This document shows, in pieces, positions 31,170 to 41,659 of a DNA stretch of 64,000 bases; position 1 is the stretch's first letter; each line of letters opens with the position of its first letter. This stretch comes from Phlyctochytrium arcticum. Lineage: Eukaryota; Chytridiomycota; Chytridiomycetes; Chytridiales; Chytridiaceae. The notes under the pieces are model-generated. The model ran no database searches. It had not been told where the DNA came from and was given only the letters and a program-made list of their open reading frames with translations. The DNA lies in the NCBI GenBank assembly GCA_025602905.1, contig JAHLKI010000003.1, positions 1,240,001 to 1,304,000 of the forward strand, read 5' to 3'. Position numbers and translations under genes: made by a program.

Positions 31170-34105
31170 GTTCTCCCACTGGGAGACGTGTTTTAGCCTT
31201 TTTGGGACAACTTTTTACGCGGTGTACTCTTTCAGTCTCTTTGTGCACTCAGATGTGTTCTCAGAGCCTGAAACCACAGCCTCGGGCACCGTCCTCGGCC
31301 ATTGCGTTTTGACAACACTTTCGTTTAACAACCTTTGTTTATACTCATGCAATCATCGTCCTATAAAAGTACCTCGTTTACGCATGCATCTTGACCACTG
31401 CTCTCACGCATACAATTGTTGACAACCTTCAGATGGGCTTAGATGTTGATGCTAGCCTTGTATAGTGAAAAGGAACCAATGTAGTAATAGAAATGTTCAG
31501 CAATATATTGAGAAATGGCGAACTAAGCGGAAATGCAAAACCATTGAAATCTGAACAAAGAACTAGCCTAATGGTAACTGCTGACGACTTGCTGCTCTGA
31601 AAACGCAAGGTTAGAAGGCCATCTGTGTACCACGTCCGAATGCTTGTCCGAGATGTGGCTGAGTAGTTCTGGCGACCAAAACCCCGCTCCGCCGTCCATT
31701 CTTTTCAACAAAAAGAGCCTGCCCCAAACCAACACAATTCTCAAGATGGACGTCCCGAATAATTCCCAAGTGGCTGCCCCCAATGATCCCCAAGTGGCTG
31801 AGATCATTGTGCCCAGCGCAAGACCGGAACCTGAAGTTGACGCAGCCAGTTCTCGTCAGGCCATCTCCACGACTGGGTCTGATCAAACCATCATTCTGCC
31901 TAGCAGTCGTCCAGCTCACGCAAATGACGCCCTCCTAGCCAATGCCATCATCGCCCAAGCAGCAGCCCGTCATAGCTCTTTGATTCCAGAACCCGCACCG
32001 GACCAGGAATTTGCGACAATGGAGAAGGGCATTGACGGCATCAAGCTCTATGCGCTTTCTCAGGGATTTGCGGTGGTAGAGAGGCGCAAGGTTCAGTGGG
32101 GTACCCCGAAGATCATGCAACAAGTCCAGTTCCTCTGTGCTCAAGGGGGTTCGCCTCCACTAAACGTGCCGAATTCGAAGAGGAAGCGGGAGAGCAAGAA
32201 GGTGGCATGTCCCTACATGTTAAGACTGAACTTAGTAAATGGAGTTTGGAAAATTACGCAGTTCGGAGGGCAACATGACCGACACCAAAACCACCCATAG
32301 AGAACAACCGTAGAACTCGCCAGTCTTCCTGCAGCGAGACGAGACACCCAAAAGATTGCGGATGGCGTAATCCTCAACAAAATCATCGAGATGTACGCAG
32401 ACGCTCGTATGCTGGGAGAGATTGTCCCGTCGCTGGGGGACTCGAATCCGGATAGGCCCATTTTCATTGTTGCGCGTGATGTTTCCAACATTATTGCACG
32501 ATTGCAAAGGAGGGAGCTTGGAAGAATGTCAATGATGGAAGCTCTATTGCTAAAGATCCGAGAGACCCACCTAGTTTCAGACTCTACTCTCAAGTTGTTT
32601 TGGTCAGCCGACGGGAATCCCAACGTCGGCAAGTACGCGGACGTTGTTCTAATTGACACCACGTATCAGACGAACAAATACAAAATGCCCATGATGCATG
32701 CAGTCGGATTTGACGCGACCAATAAAACGTTCTCCATTGCATTCGGAATTGTCGAGCAGGAAGAGTGTCAGGATTACGTTTAGTTCGTACGTTTGTTGGA
32801 AAGGGTGCTGGGGAGGGCCCCTACCATTGTCGTAACGGATCAAGAAAAGGCGTTGATTGGCGCACTAAAAGGCGTCTGGCCTCAAACCAAAAGACTGCTT
32901 TGCCGATGGCACATCCTCCTCAACATCAAGTCGAATTGCCACAAATACTTTGTTGAGGCGTCCGATGGTAATGCGGAAGCGTACACATGGAAGCAGTTTG
33001 AAAACGATTGGAAGTTCCTACTGGAGCAGCGGACCGAAGATCTCTTCAACCTGACCTGGAACGAGATGAAGAAACAACTCAGTCCCGAAACAATCAGATA
33101 CATTACTGCGAACAAGTTACCATGGACAGAACACTTCGCCGCCTTCGCCACCAACCGACTCAAGCATTGCAGGCATACAGAGACATCAACTTGCGAAAGC
33201 CAGCACCGACGCATTAAGGAGAATTTGAAAAACTCGGTGGGAACTCTCGCTCACACCCACAAGAAAATTTGCTTGATGGTCGCGAGTATGCAAATGAAGG
33301 CCGAAATACGTTTCAACAATGAGATCAATGGCATCGTCACCACATTCAGTTTGATCTTCCTACCTCTCCAGCAGAATGTCTCCAGATTTGCGATTAATCT
33401 GTCCTACAAATCCTGGAAGAGCGTGGTTGAAGCGATCGACGACGGTGACGTGGAGTGTCGTTGTACGCTTTGCAGCGTTTACGTTATCCCGTGCGGCCAC
33501 GAAATCTTAGATACACTCGAGAAGAACGAGAAGCTGAGCTATCGACTATTGGACGCGCGGTGGTACGTAGTGGAGGAACCCCAAGACGCCGTTATTGATC
33601 CCGACATTGCTGGTGCCAAGGAGCCGGAGCAAAAGCAAGGAATTGGAAGGGCCCGGAAAAACTGGAAAGATCCCCGTATTCATAGCCGCGGTGAAGACAT
33701 CGGGAATGACGATATGTTCATTCAAACAGAGGACGAGGAAGACACACCGACAGCGCCGGGAGACGCGCCGATGCCCGAATCTGACCCGGAGTCAGAAGAC
33801 GAAATTTTTGACTTGAGCAATGACGACAACGACTACATGGCGGATTTACTGGAGTTGTGCGCCAGTGTGGAGAACATGGAGATGGAGGGTGAGGCAGTTG
33901 ATGGCGAGATTGCGAACGCGTCGGATCTTACCCTGGATGTAGCAAAGCCGCCAAAGAAACGTCGCTGCACGGGATGCGGGTCCCCTGAGCACCAGGACGA
34001 TCATGTTCTGAAGAAGTGCGGAAAGGTGCGCAAGGCTGTGGTTGCAAAGCCTTAGGATGCAGGACGAGGACGCGGAGGACGCGGAGGAAGGGGCCGTGTT
34101 AGTGG
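31170..34105 (+). mobile_element. MULE copy A
   Basis: From about 31170 (GTTCTCCCACTGGG) this copy shares its whole 5' region with MULE copy B at 44007, including GGACAACTTTTT and CTTTTGTTTATACTC-like blocks, so this point is probably the 5' terminus of the family. It carries a transposase gene to 34055 and an RGG-rich readable tail to about 34105. I could not find a matching inverted repeat at the 3' end, so the right boundary is open. Confidence 0.7.
31746..34055 (+). pseudogene. MULE transposase, copy A (nonsense mutations)
   Basis: ATG 31746 (MDVPNNSQVAAPNDPQV). A FAR1/WRKY-GCM1-like DNA-binding region holds RKRESKKVACPYMLRL and HDRHQNHP. The MULE core reads ADVVLIDTTYQTNKYKMPMM (first Asp), APTIVVTDQEKALIGALKG (second Asp), LLCRWHILLNIKSNC (the C/H block after it), and TSTCESQHRRIKENLKN. 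A SWIM finger (VECRCTLCSVYVIPCGHE) and a CCHC knuckle (RRCTGCGSPEHQDDHVLKKC) follow. Compared with copy B it has TAG for AAG at 32297 and TAG for TGG at 32780. After the final TAG (34053) the frame continues with GRGRGGRGGRGR, possibly a lost C-terminus. Confidence 0.92.
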
Positions 34106-34282
34106 TTCAATGAATGCCTGAAGTGACGTCCGCAACAAACATCTGTTGCTATGGCAACAATCATTTTCCTCTGTCTATATTTACTGTCATAGTCGCCTAA
34201 TCAATATTGTCACCCTTGTCCCAAGTCTGATGCAAAATTCAGCTCTGAAAATGCGAAATGTGTTGAGAACTCCGAAGCTCAT

Positions 34283-34973
34283 ATGGCGCCTGCACTCAAT
34301 TATCCCGATCCCGTATCTGGATCCTCATCCAATAAACAAAGCGCTGGAGGTGAAACTCAAATGTTCCCAACATTGGAAGCTTTACTGTTACATGTGAACA
34401 AGAACGCCAAGCAGAAAGGATTTGCTGTCTCTCAGCATAGCTCCAAGCCTACAATTCTCTACTTGCGCTGCAAGAATTGGGGGGAGGTTCCGCAAAAAAA
34501 ACGAGGCTCCCAAGACAGATCAAAAAGAACCAAGAAACCGAACTAGTGTCAGATGCAAATGCCCATACGAAGAATATGCTGCGCAAGATTTGCGAGGGCT
34601 GAAAGGCCCCAAAGGATGCTGGCATCTTCGGCCTTCCAAAGACGAGCATAATCATCAACTTTCTTGGCCAGTCGCCTTTTTTGATTATTGTCAACTGTCT
34701 GACACCCATATGGCGTATTTAAGGGCTCATGCCCGCACGTCTATCAAAGAGCTAGTAGTGTCCTTCCGCACAACATTCCCTGGTCACCCGACCATTGACA
34801 AAGATATTTACAATTTTCGAGCCGCTGAGAGAGAACACGCTAAGCAAGGCCGGACTGATATTGAAACCCTGTTGGAGCGTGGCTCTTTGCCGCCGCATGT
34901 GCTCTGCAGCAGAGGATTAGTTTTTGATTATACATCTGCCCCCAAACATATGCAGGACAGCTGCAAAACATGA
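34283..34973 (+). pseudogene. MULE transposase N-terminal fragment
   Basis: ATG 34283 (MAPALNYPDPVSGSSSNKQS), then LEALLLHVNKNAKQKGFAVS. A frameshift at the A-run near 34497 leads to RCKCPYEEYAAQDLRGLKG, SKDEHNHQLSWPVAFFDYC and TSIKELVVSFRTTFPGHPTI. This is the FAR1-like zinc region plus the start of the MULE domain and resembles the N-terminus of the MULE at 35132-37874 (KELVLSFRRTFPNQPVIDRD). The catalytic core is missing; homology stops at about 34973. Confidence 0.8.
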
Positions 34974-35131
34974 AATTTCTATATTCTGAGCATATGCATT
35001 TGATTTGAAGGAATGGATTTGGGCGGTAAAAACTGAATTGAATTATGGATATGATAAAACAAAGCTAAAATCTAGAGGCCGGAGGGGCCGGCCCGGCGGG
35101 GCGTAGCGGGAGGAGTACCCCGGGAAGTACC

Positions 35132-35210
35132 GGCCGTGACTAGGAATTGTACAGTCGGGCTAGAAATCGTACAGTCGCACAGCCACCTGAAATATCGACT
35201 GTCTCTGCGT
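35132..35210 (+). repeat. MULE C left TIR
   Basis: 79 bp, 77 of 79 matching the reverse complement of 37796-37874; contains ACAGTCGGGCTAGAAATCGT and a repeated TCGTACAGTCG-like motif. Confidence 0.95.
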
Positions 35211-35332
35211 CAGACTCGCGTGGAAATAATCGCAACGCGTGAACCGGCACACACAGATATATATATAAAAGGAACATCCTACGAAACGAAAATAAGAACA
35301 CTACAGAACTACGAACACTACAATGATACTAG

Positions 35333-37605
35333 CTACTCGCTCATCGCCAGGTCCATGAGTATACTCACATCCTCGTTAATTGAATTGTCTAGACCACCAG
35401 CGCTAAGGTCACTCATGCCATTAACATCAACAAAGTTGTCCACATTACCAGCAGCACCACTACCAGTAGGCGTCACAGCAGGTAAACCACAGGCAGCCCT
35501 AATGCGCGCAGCCTCCCTCACGCGAGCTACTTCGCATCGCTTTGCATTGTGGTCTATAGATCCACACGCGCTACATTTGGGCTTCGCCCTGGTAGCTGCC
35601 TTGGCCGTTGCGGCACGCTCCTGCTGCTCTCTAGCTACATGCGCCGACAACGTAGGATCCGCACGGGTTGAGGTGTCTGTTCGTTGGCGTTTGGAAGCGT
35701 GATGCTGGGCCATAGTGTCGGCACGCTTGTTCCATACCGGGACCAAGACGGATCCGCTGATGATTCCAACCTGGGTGAGTTGTTGCAGGGCACGCTGCCG
35801 TTGGGATACCGTTTGCAAGGTATCAAACCGCTTTTGTACAGCAGCCAGCTCAATTTCTAGTTGCTCATAGGGATCCATTGTCGCATCGAATGGACAGTAT
35901 GGATCAATATTGGTATCGCTAGGATAAAATCGCCAAGCCGGATGGATGGCTGACAGTGGGATCGTCAGGTTGTACTCGTAGCGAATTTGGTCGGTGCAAG
36001 GTAAACCCATTGTGACGGCGTACTGGTGATTGCACTGTTGCAGAGGACCCTCCGTGCGAGCTTGGATAATACTGTCATAGAGGTGGTCATTGAAAGTAAC
36101 GCGCGAGACATGTTCCCGAATCTGATGGGTCTCATTCAAGATTTTGCGCATCTTCGTACTCAAACGGTCTTTTTTGACGTCGAATGCGTTCTGGATGTCG
36201 GTGAGCTGCTTGTCAATAAAGGTATCCATAGCGGCAAATATGGTCATAAAGTCGCCGACCCCATTGTGAAGCCAGTCTTTAAGGCAGCGATGCGACTCTT
36301 CAACTCGGGATGTAGCCCTAATTCCCAGCGTTAGAACCTGACTTGTCCAAAACTTCACAAACCGCTTATGATGGACGAGCCATGTATCCTCTAGATACAT
36401 GCGTATCATTGGGAAATCGTCATCAAGTTCGTCCCAAAGTGCTTGAACAGCGGCCGCATAGTCCTCAAGGGTTGCAGCATAGACGACTGAGTTCCAAAGT
36501 GTGATAATACTTTGCTTGCTTTCGTCCGTAACATCAGGGTATTTGCGCACGAGCTGGGCGCCGACGTTCTCCACAATATGAAAGATACAAAGCAGGACAC
36601 TAATTCCTGATAAGAAAGTAAATAACCCAGCACAAATAAGCCTCGTTTAAGCTGAAAAGATACCTGGAAGGATCGACTCCAAGGTATTCATCAAAGCAGG
36701 GGCACAATCCACAAACACAGTTTTGATTCCGCGGCTGCCTGCGAAAAGACCAGCTATATTGTTCAACGCCCAAGTGTAATCCTCCGCAGTTTCGCCTCGC
36801 AAAAACGCGTAACCTACGGTAAAAGACTTTCCAGTGCCGTCCACACCAAGGATGTTGAAAAGCGGCATCTGCCACTTGTTGGTTTTGTATGTACAATCTA
36901 AGATCAGTACGTCCGGGTATTGTTGCAATTTAGCGATGCTCTTTTCATGCGCAAAAAATAAGTGCGTTAGAGCACCATCATCGCTGGTTTGGTAGCTAAC
37001 CGTATATTTGGACTCAGGTTGATTCAGCCCGTCCAACAAGCACTCTATGGCAGATCTGCCCTTTGCTGCTTCCATTTGCTCCAGGGTGCGAAAGTTGCGG
37101 ATATCCCTGTCAATGACTGGTTGATTCGGAAAGGTCCTGCGGAATGACAGAACAAGCTCTTTCACCGTTGTTCTGGCATGCTGCCTCAGATAATCCTTGT
37201 GCTCATCATTGAATTGCCGATATGCGGCAAATGCAACAGTTGCGGAATTCCCGTGGTTGTGCTCATTGGAGGATTGGTGCAGGTACCACTTATTCTTGGG
37301 ACCCTTTAACCCTCTCTTGTCCTGCGCGACATACTGCTGGAATTTGCACCCGCATCGCAGGCTTCCCCGGTTGCGCTTCTTCTGATCCTCTGAGTCTACG
37401 GTGGTTTCCTGCTTCTCGCGGACAGATCCCCAACGAGAGCAACGAAGATAGAACTTCTCGTTGTTGCTAGTTCTTGTGAGTGCAATTCCATTTGCTTTGG
37501 CTTTAGCCTTGGAATACTCGAGAAGCTCGTCAAATTGAAAGCAATCGCATTAGCTGCCGCACCAGTTTCTGCAGTCGCAGAATCTGTGGACGGTCCAGCG
37601 ATCAT
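35333..37605 (-). pseudogene. MULE transposase, copy C
   Basis: Probable start at ATG 37605 (MIAGPSTDSATAETG). A frameshift near 37540 is needed to continue into QFDELLEYSKAKAKANGIAL, the FAR1-like zinc region (LRCGCKFQQYVAQDKRGLKG ... SNEHNHG) and KELVLSFRRTFPNQPVIDRD. The MULE core has VLILDCTYKTNKWQMPLFNI (first Asp), YAFLRGETAEDYTWALN, and TVFVDCAPALMNTLESILPG (second Asp). A 57-bp intron (36607-36663) precedes SVLLCIFHIVENVGAQLV, RVEESHRCLKDWL (Glu) and a SWIM-like segment. The end is a CCHC knuckle, CSACGSIDHNAKRC, and stop at 35333. Apart from the N-terminal frame problem, the gene reads intact, so it may be only recently inactive or have an unseen intron. Confidence 0.9.
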
Positions 37606-37795
37606 GGTGGTCTACAACAAACGGAAGGAAACCCATCCTGTTTAATGCGTCGCCATCGGCGGAAAGACGTAAACTGGGGTTCCTACTTTTAGTGATGCGT
37701 TTGGAAAGTGTGTATGTGCAGGTAGATCCTCACGAGGGCGCTGTGCGTCGAGAATCTAGAGATCGCGAGCTGGATCTGGAGCGGAGATTCAAGCA

Positions 37796-37874
37796 ACGCA
37801 GAGACAGTCGATATTTCAGGTGGCTGCGCGACTGTACGATTTCTAGCCCGACTGTACGATTCCTAGTCACGGCC
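37796..37874 (-). repeat. MULE C right TIR
   Basis: 79 bp, inverted partner of 35132-35210, followed by the TSD GGAAGTACC. Confidence 0.95.
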
Positions 37875-38213
37875 GGAAGTACCATTCAATTGAGTCGCTT
37901 GCAGACCTTGGAGGGGTTCCACCTCGTTTTCGTTGTTTGTTGTGTACAGCGGTCAATCCTTCACAATAATCTCCTCCAAACTCTTGATGAAAGACATTAA
38001 GCTCTCCAGAAGCACTCTTTCACAAGTCATTTGGAGGTTGCATTTTCGGCCCACCTTACGCGCTCTTCCACATCCGCTCCATCTTCATCGACTGATCCGA
38101 TGCAAACTTCCAAAAGTTTGTGTTCGCATTCTGGGCACGCGGAATTTCTTGACAGATGCAACGCTAAGAAAACTCAACATCGATTGTCCGCGCTACTCGA
38201 GTAGTTCCTCATA

Positions 38214-40656
38214 CTACGAATTTACCAGAACAGCTGCCCAATTGATTTGATTTGGGTTTGGGTTTGCGGTTGTATTAACCCCGAAGACTTTTGCAGCAAA
38301 CTTCTCCACCTTGAGTTTCGACACACGGCGATCCGCATACAAGCGCGACTTCAGATCCCGCCTGCAGGCGCTGATGAAGGTGCCGGCCAATTGTTCGATC
38401 TTCTTCTTGACCGGGGCCTGGTTGCCAGTTTTCTTGGTGATGCCGATCTCATCGTTGATAGCCCTTTTGGCGACGTCAACCTTCTCTCCGACATAGGTAG
38501 TCTTGTTGCTGTTGAAAACCACCTGAGTTGCGAGATCCTTGAGATTGGACTGCCGTTCAGAAGATTAGCTGATAATGAATGAAAGTCAAGTCATATATAA
38601 CATACCCTCAGTGCGTTGCTCGGTGCCCAGTGCTGGACTTGATTGCCGATAACGTCATGCAACATGCTGACAATTGCACCATTCTGACAATACAATGTAA
38701 TCATCTGCTTCCGCATGTCCGGCTCTCTCCCAAACACAATGCCACTTTGAATCAAGTCCTCGTTAGTAGTCATGCTTCGCATGACGTGGGTGATCTCGGC
38801 AATGGGGTTGTGCACGTCGTCAGGAGCGCTGCCGGGGCCATCCTCCTATTAGAATGACATGAGCAGGTTGATTGAAAGTGAATCTGGAAACGAAACATAC
38901 AGTGCCTTCCAACAATGTTCCAATGTTTGTGACTTTTTGGAAGAATGTGAAATTGGCTAACAATATATACAGTAACACAACAAATAAGGGGAGATAATAC
39001 AAAAGTGATTCTACATATAAAAAGAAGATTTGGGTCTAATAGACCACGTGCCTTAGTTCAACCTGGGTCTCTGTATTAGTAACTGAAAAAAACATCATTG
39101 GAACATTTTTGATGCATACCCAAAAAAAATAGGAATCAGTACTTTGTGTGGCCCCCTTTGGCTTTGAGGACAGCCTCTACACGTCGGGGCATACTCTCAA
39201 TCAAGTTATGACAAACACAAGCCGGAATATGGTCCCACTCTTCCTGAACTTGTTCCCAATGCTCGTGAATGGATGCCGGAGGGGAGGGGTACCGTCCAAG
39301 CTGCTTTTTCAAATGTGACCACAGATGTTCAATCGGATTAATATCCGCACTTTGAGGCGGCCAAACCATCAACTCTAAACCGCAATCTTCGAACCACTTC
39401 TTGGCCAGACAACTAGTGTGCTTGGGATCATTGTCTTCTTGAAAAACCACATCAGTGGCCTGTAAGTTGTAATACCGTAAGCTGGCTTGAAAGTCATCTT
39501 CGAGAATTTCACAATAGAGTGCCCCGTCCATTTGGCCATCGATCTTGGCCACGTAGCCAGGCCACCAAATTTCAAGGTTCCCTCCACAGACCTATCAGAC
39601 AGCCCCCTCCCCTGGCTTTTTCCACACCTACTTGCGCCCGTCGGACCCCAGGCGGTTGATCATGATTTCATCGGTCCATACAACCCGCTTCCAGTCCTCC
39701 AATGTCCAATCCTTGTGTGCGAATGCCCAATCCATAAGAGCCTTTTGATGACGTGGAAGGAGGAGAGGCTTCTTTTTCTTCACAGCAGCCTTCATACCGA
39801 CCAGCTTGAGTTCCCGACTCACCGTAGAAGGGGATACGACCTTGTTGGTAACATCCTGCAGTGCACGCGCAACCTCAGGTGCCGTTTCTGCTTCTCCAGG
39901 GGTAACCATGGAAACAGCCTTAGACACATTCTTGGAAGAAAGAAGCTCGGGACAACCAGGAGGTGGCGATGGAGCATCCAGAAGTAGCGATAACCTGACT
40001 CTGGAGACCGTGCCTTGACCCACACCCAGTGCTGAGGCAATTTGACAGGTAGAACGCCCAGCTGAGAGCTGGGAAAGATTGCTGTTTTTGCTGTCTTGTG
40101 AAATTAGATGCATGATAAAAGATGAAGGGGGAATTGGTTTCAGGCCAGTCTTTTATACCGGGCGAGTAAAAAAAAACCACATCGGTTGCCATAGTGCCTG
40201 TTACCACCCCAACAATGCACTTGGGGGGGTGCATCCACAAAAATGTTCCAATGACAAAAAAAGGTGTAAAATTTTTTTCCCAGATCTGTAGACCATATAC
40301 CACCCCAATACATTATTAAAAGGTGCACCCTAGATACCGTTCATCATTCTTTCATTAAGCAAGAACCCTCTAATACTGACTTTCAGAAGGAAAAAAAATT
40401 AATTTCAAAAAATGTGGCAAACATTGGAACGTTTTTGGACGGCACTGTACCTTATCATCTGTGCCCTCAAGACCTGCCGCATCTGCAGTCCGTTTGTTGC
40501 TTGGACCCAGAAGTCCTTGTGTGTCGAGGCCTTTGTTGTCATTGTCAAAATAGTGAGATCCACGTCGAGCAATGAGAGGTTGAGAAAGTTTGTAGTAGAC
40601 ATGGTCGTTGTTCACTCGAAATCGGCAAGAAAGTAGAGTAGATGGAACGAGATTTC
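38214..40656 (-). CDS. Unknown three-exon gene, intron 1 occupied by a Tc1 element
   Basis: Exon 1 ends at 40451 with LGPSNKRTADAAGLEGTDDK. Intron 1 is about 55 bp plus the Tc1 at 38900-40447. Exon 2 is 38606-38845 (EDGPGSAPDDVHNPIAEITH ... QHWAPSNALR), a 56-bp intron spans 38550-38605, and exon 3 is 38214-38549 (SNLKDLATQVVFNSNKTTYV, KTGNQAPVKKKIEQLAGTFI ... INWAAVLVNS). All junctions are GT-AG and in frame. No start is visible: the exon-1 frame stays open up to a fold-back element at 40658 that may have displaced the 5' end. I recognise no domain. Further down the same strand a short frame reads CPECEHKLLEVCIGSVDEDG, perhaps another exon. It could be a host gene or a transposon-captured one. 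Confidence 0.6.
38900..38929 (+). repeat. Tc1 left TIR
   Basis: Begins CAGTGCCTTCCAACAATG; inverted partner at 40418-40447 with three mismatches in 30. Confidence 0.9.
39136..40113 (-). pseudogene. Tc1-type transposase (DDE), damaged
   Basis: ATG 40113 (MHLISQDSKNSN), then HTH sequence LSAGRSTCQIASALGVGQGT and a second HTH (EVARALQDVTNKVVSPSTVS). The catalytic core has VVWTDEIMINRLG (first Asp), VVFQEDNDPKHTS (second Asp) and SADINPIEHLWSHLKK (third acidic position). A TAG replaces the Tyr expected before VWKKPGEGLSDR, and a deletion plus frameshift near 39575 removes the GGGSLMVWG-type block. Ends ...LKAKGGHTKY at 39136. About 320 codons, near the usual 340. Inactive, but all three catalytic acids remain readable. 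Confidence 0.93.
40418..40447 (-). repeat. Tc1 right TIR
   Basis: On the minus strand begins CAGTGCCGTCCAAAAACG; inverted partner of 38900-38929. Confidence 0.9.
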
Positions 40657-40657
40657 C

Positions 40658-41624
40658 AGTTCTCCAAGGCCTTTGGCCATCGGAGAACCTTCATTATACA
40701 AGTATATTTAAGATGGTTGATCTAGCTTGGTGGCAGTCACATGACACCCACGTGGTTGTTTGAATAAAAAGAGAATTTTTCTTCCAGAAACATTCTCCCC
40801 ACCAAGCAATCACACCACACCCCAACCGAGGGCATGCCGCATTTAGGCGGACATTGTGTAACAGATCTCGATCTGTTAGTCATATTTATTCAACATCAAA
40901 TTACCAGTACACTAGAACCAAAAGAACCAAACTTGGCACGAATCTTCCCAGGCTTCCCGGACCTTAACGGTACGACGCGATCAAGCTTGTAGGATCACAA
41001 CCGTCAGCCAAAAGACTTCCCTGTCCCATCTTGGAGTGTGCCACCAAGATGACAAATGCCTCCTGCCAATCAGAAGCCAAGAAGAACCCAGGAAAGTTAA
41101 CGATTGGTCGAGATCACCAAAGAGCGCCAACCTCCACCCCGAGAACACTAGCCTAGACGGACGTTTATGATCCCCTCACACATAGTTCGCTTTCCCCTAA
41201 TTTTCCATTAAAAGCCGCCTGTTTGCGTCCCCCTTTTGTAAAGAAACCGGACAGGACTGTGAAGTTCAATATATATTCATATTTGTTGTTACTTCTACCT
41301 TGCCTACGATCTGTCCCTGCTGCCTATTACACATTGACTACCGGCGACCTAAAGTCTTGCGACCTATTATCGCGTTCACCTGACAGGGAGTCAAACCCTG
41401 CAGTAGTCAATGGCATGAAAGCTCATAAAATGACCCAAAACTCACTCTCAGCTATCAGAAGAGTAATTCTTTATATATATAGGTCGTGCGAAAGTAAGCA
41501 CATCTACGTTTCGATCGTTCAATGGAACGCGTGGGCGGGGGGCACCAAGCTAGTTCAACCATCTTAAATATACTCATATAATGAAGGTTCTCCGACGGCC
41601 AAAGGCCTCGGAGAACCGGAATTA
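40658..41624. repeat. Fold-back element with hairpin ends
   Basis: About 76 bp at 40658-40733 is the near-perfect reverse complement of 41548-41624. Each arm itself starts with a hairpin-forming palindrome (CGGTTCTCCGAGGCCTTTGG ... TCGGAGAACC). The interior (~810 bp) holds an LTR-like segment and a cloverleaf-like segment. Its right edge is 36 bp from the stop of the DIRS recombinase, so it may instead be the inverted terminal/internal complementary region of that DIRS element. No clear target duplication is visible. Confidence 0.7.
40855..41333 (+). repeat. LTR-like segment inside the fold-back element
   Basis: Starts TGTGTAACAG and ends CTATTACACA, giving TG...CA with inverted TGTGTAA/TTACACA tips, 479 bp. 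Promoter-like TTCCATTAAAAGCC and AATATATATTC occur near its 3' third. The 5-bp flanks (GACAT and TTGAC) do not match, so it is not a clean solo LTR. Confidence 0.4.
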
Positions 41625-41659
41625 TACTACGTATAACGATGGTCTCACTAGCGTACTAG

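Larger units (their letters stand above)
35132..37874 (-). mobile_element. MULE copy C with defined ends, 2743 bp, 9-bp TSD
   Basis: Inverted repeats of 79 bp (35132-35210 and 37796-37874) begin GGCCGTGACTAGGAAT and differ at only two positions. The flanks are the direct duplication GGAAGTACC at 35123-35131 and 37875-37883. One transposase gene fills the element on the minus strand. The near-identical TIRs suggest a relatively recent arrival. Confidence 0.95.
38900..40447 (-). mobile_element. Tc1/mariner transposon, 1548 bp, TA target duplication
   Basis: Ends are inverted repeats beginning CAGTGCC (38900-38929 and 40418-40447, 27 of 30 matching), flanked by TA at 38898-38899 and 40448-40449. 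It carries a Tc1 transposase on the minus strand. The TA target is the dinucleotide inside a GTATGT 5' splice site of the surrounding gene. Confidence 0.95.

Noticed and set aside
34055..34260. 3' terminal inverted repeat of MULE A
   Set aside because: No reverse complement of GTTCTCCCACTGGG seen downstream of the gene.
40855..41333. Clean solo LTR
   Set aside because: TG...CA ends are present, but the 5-bp flanks GACAT and TTGAC do not match.
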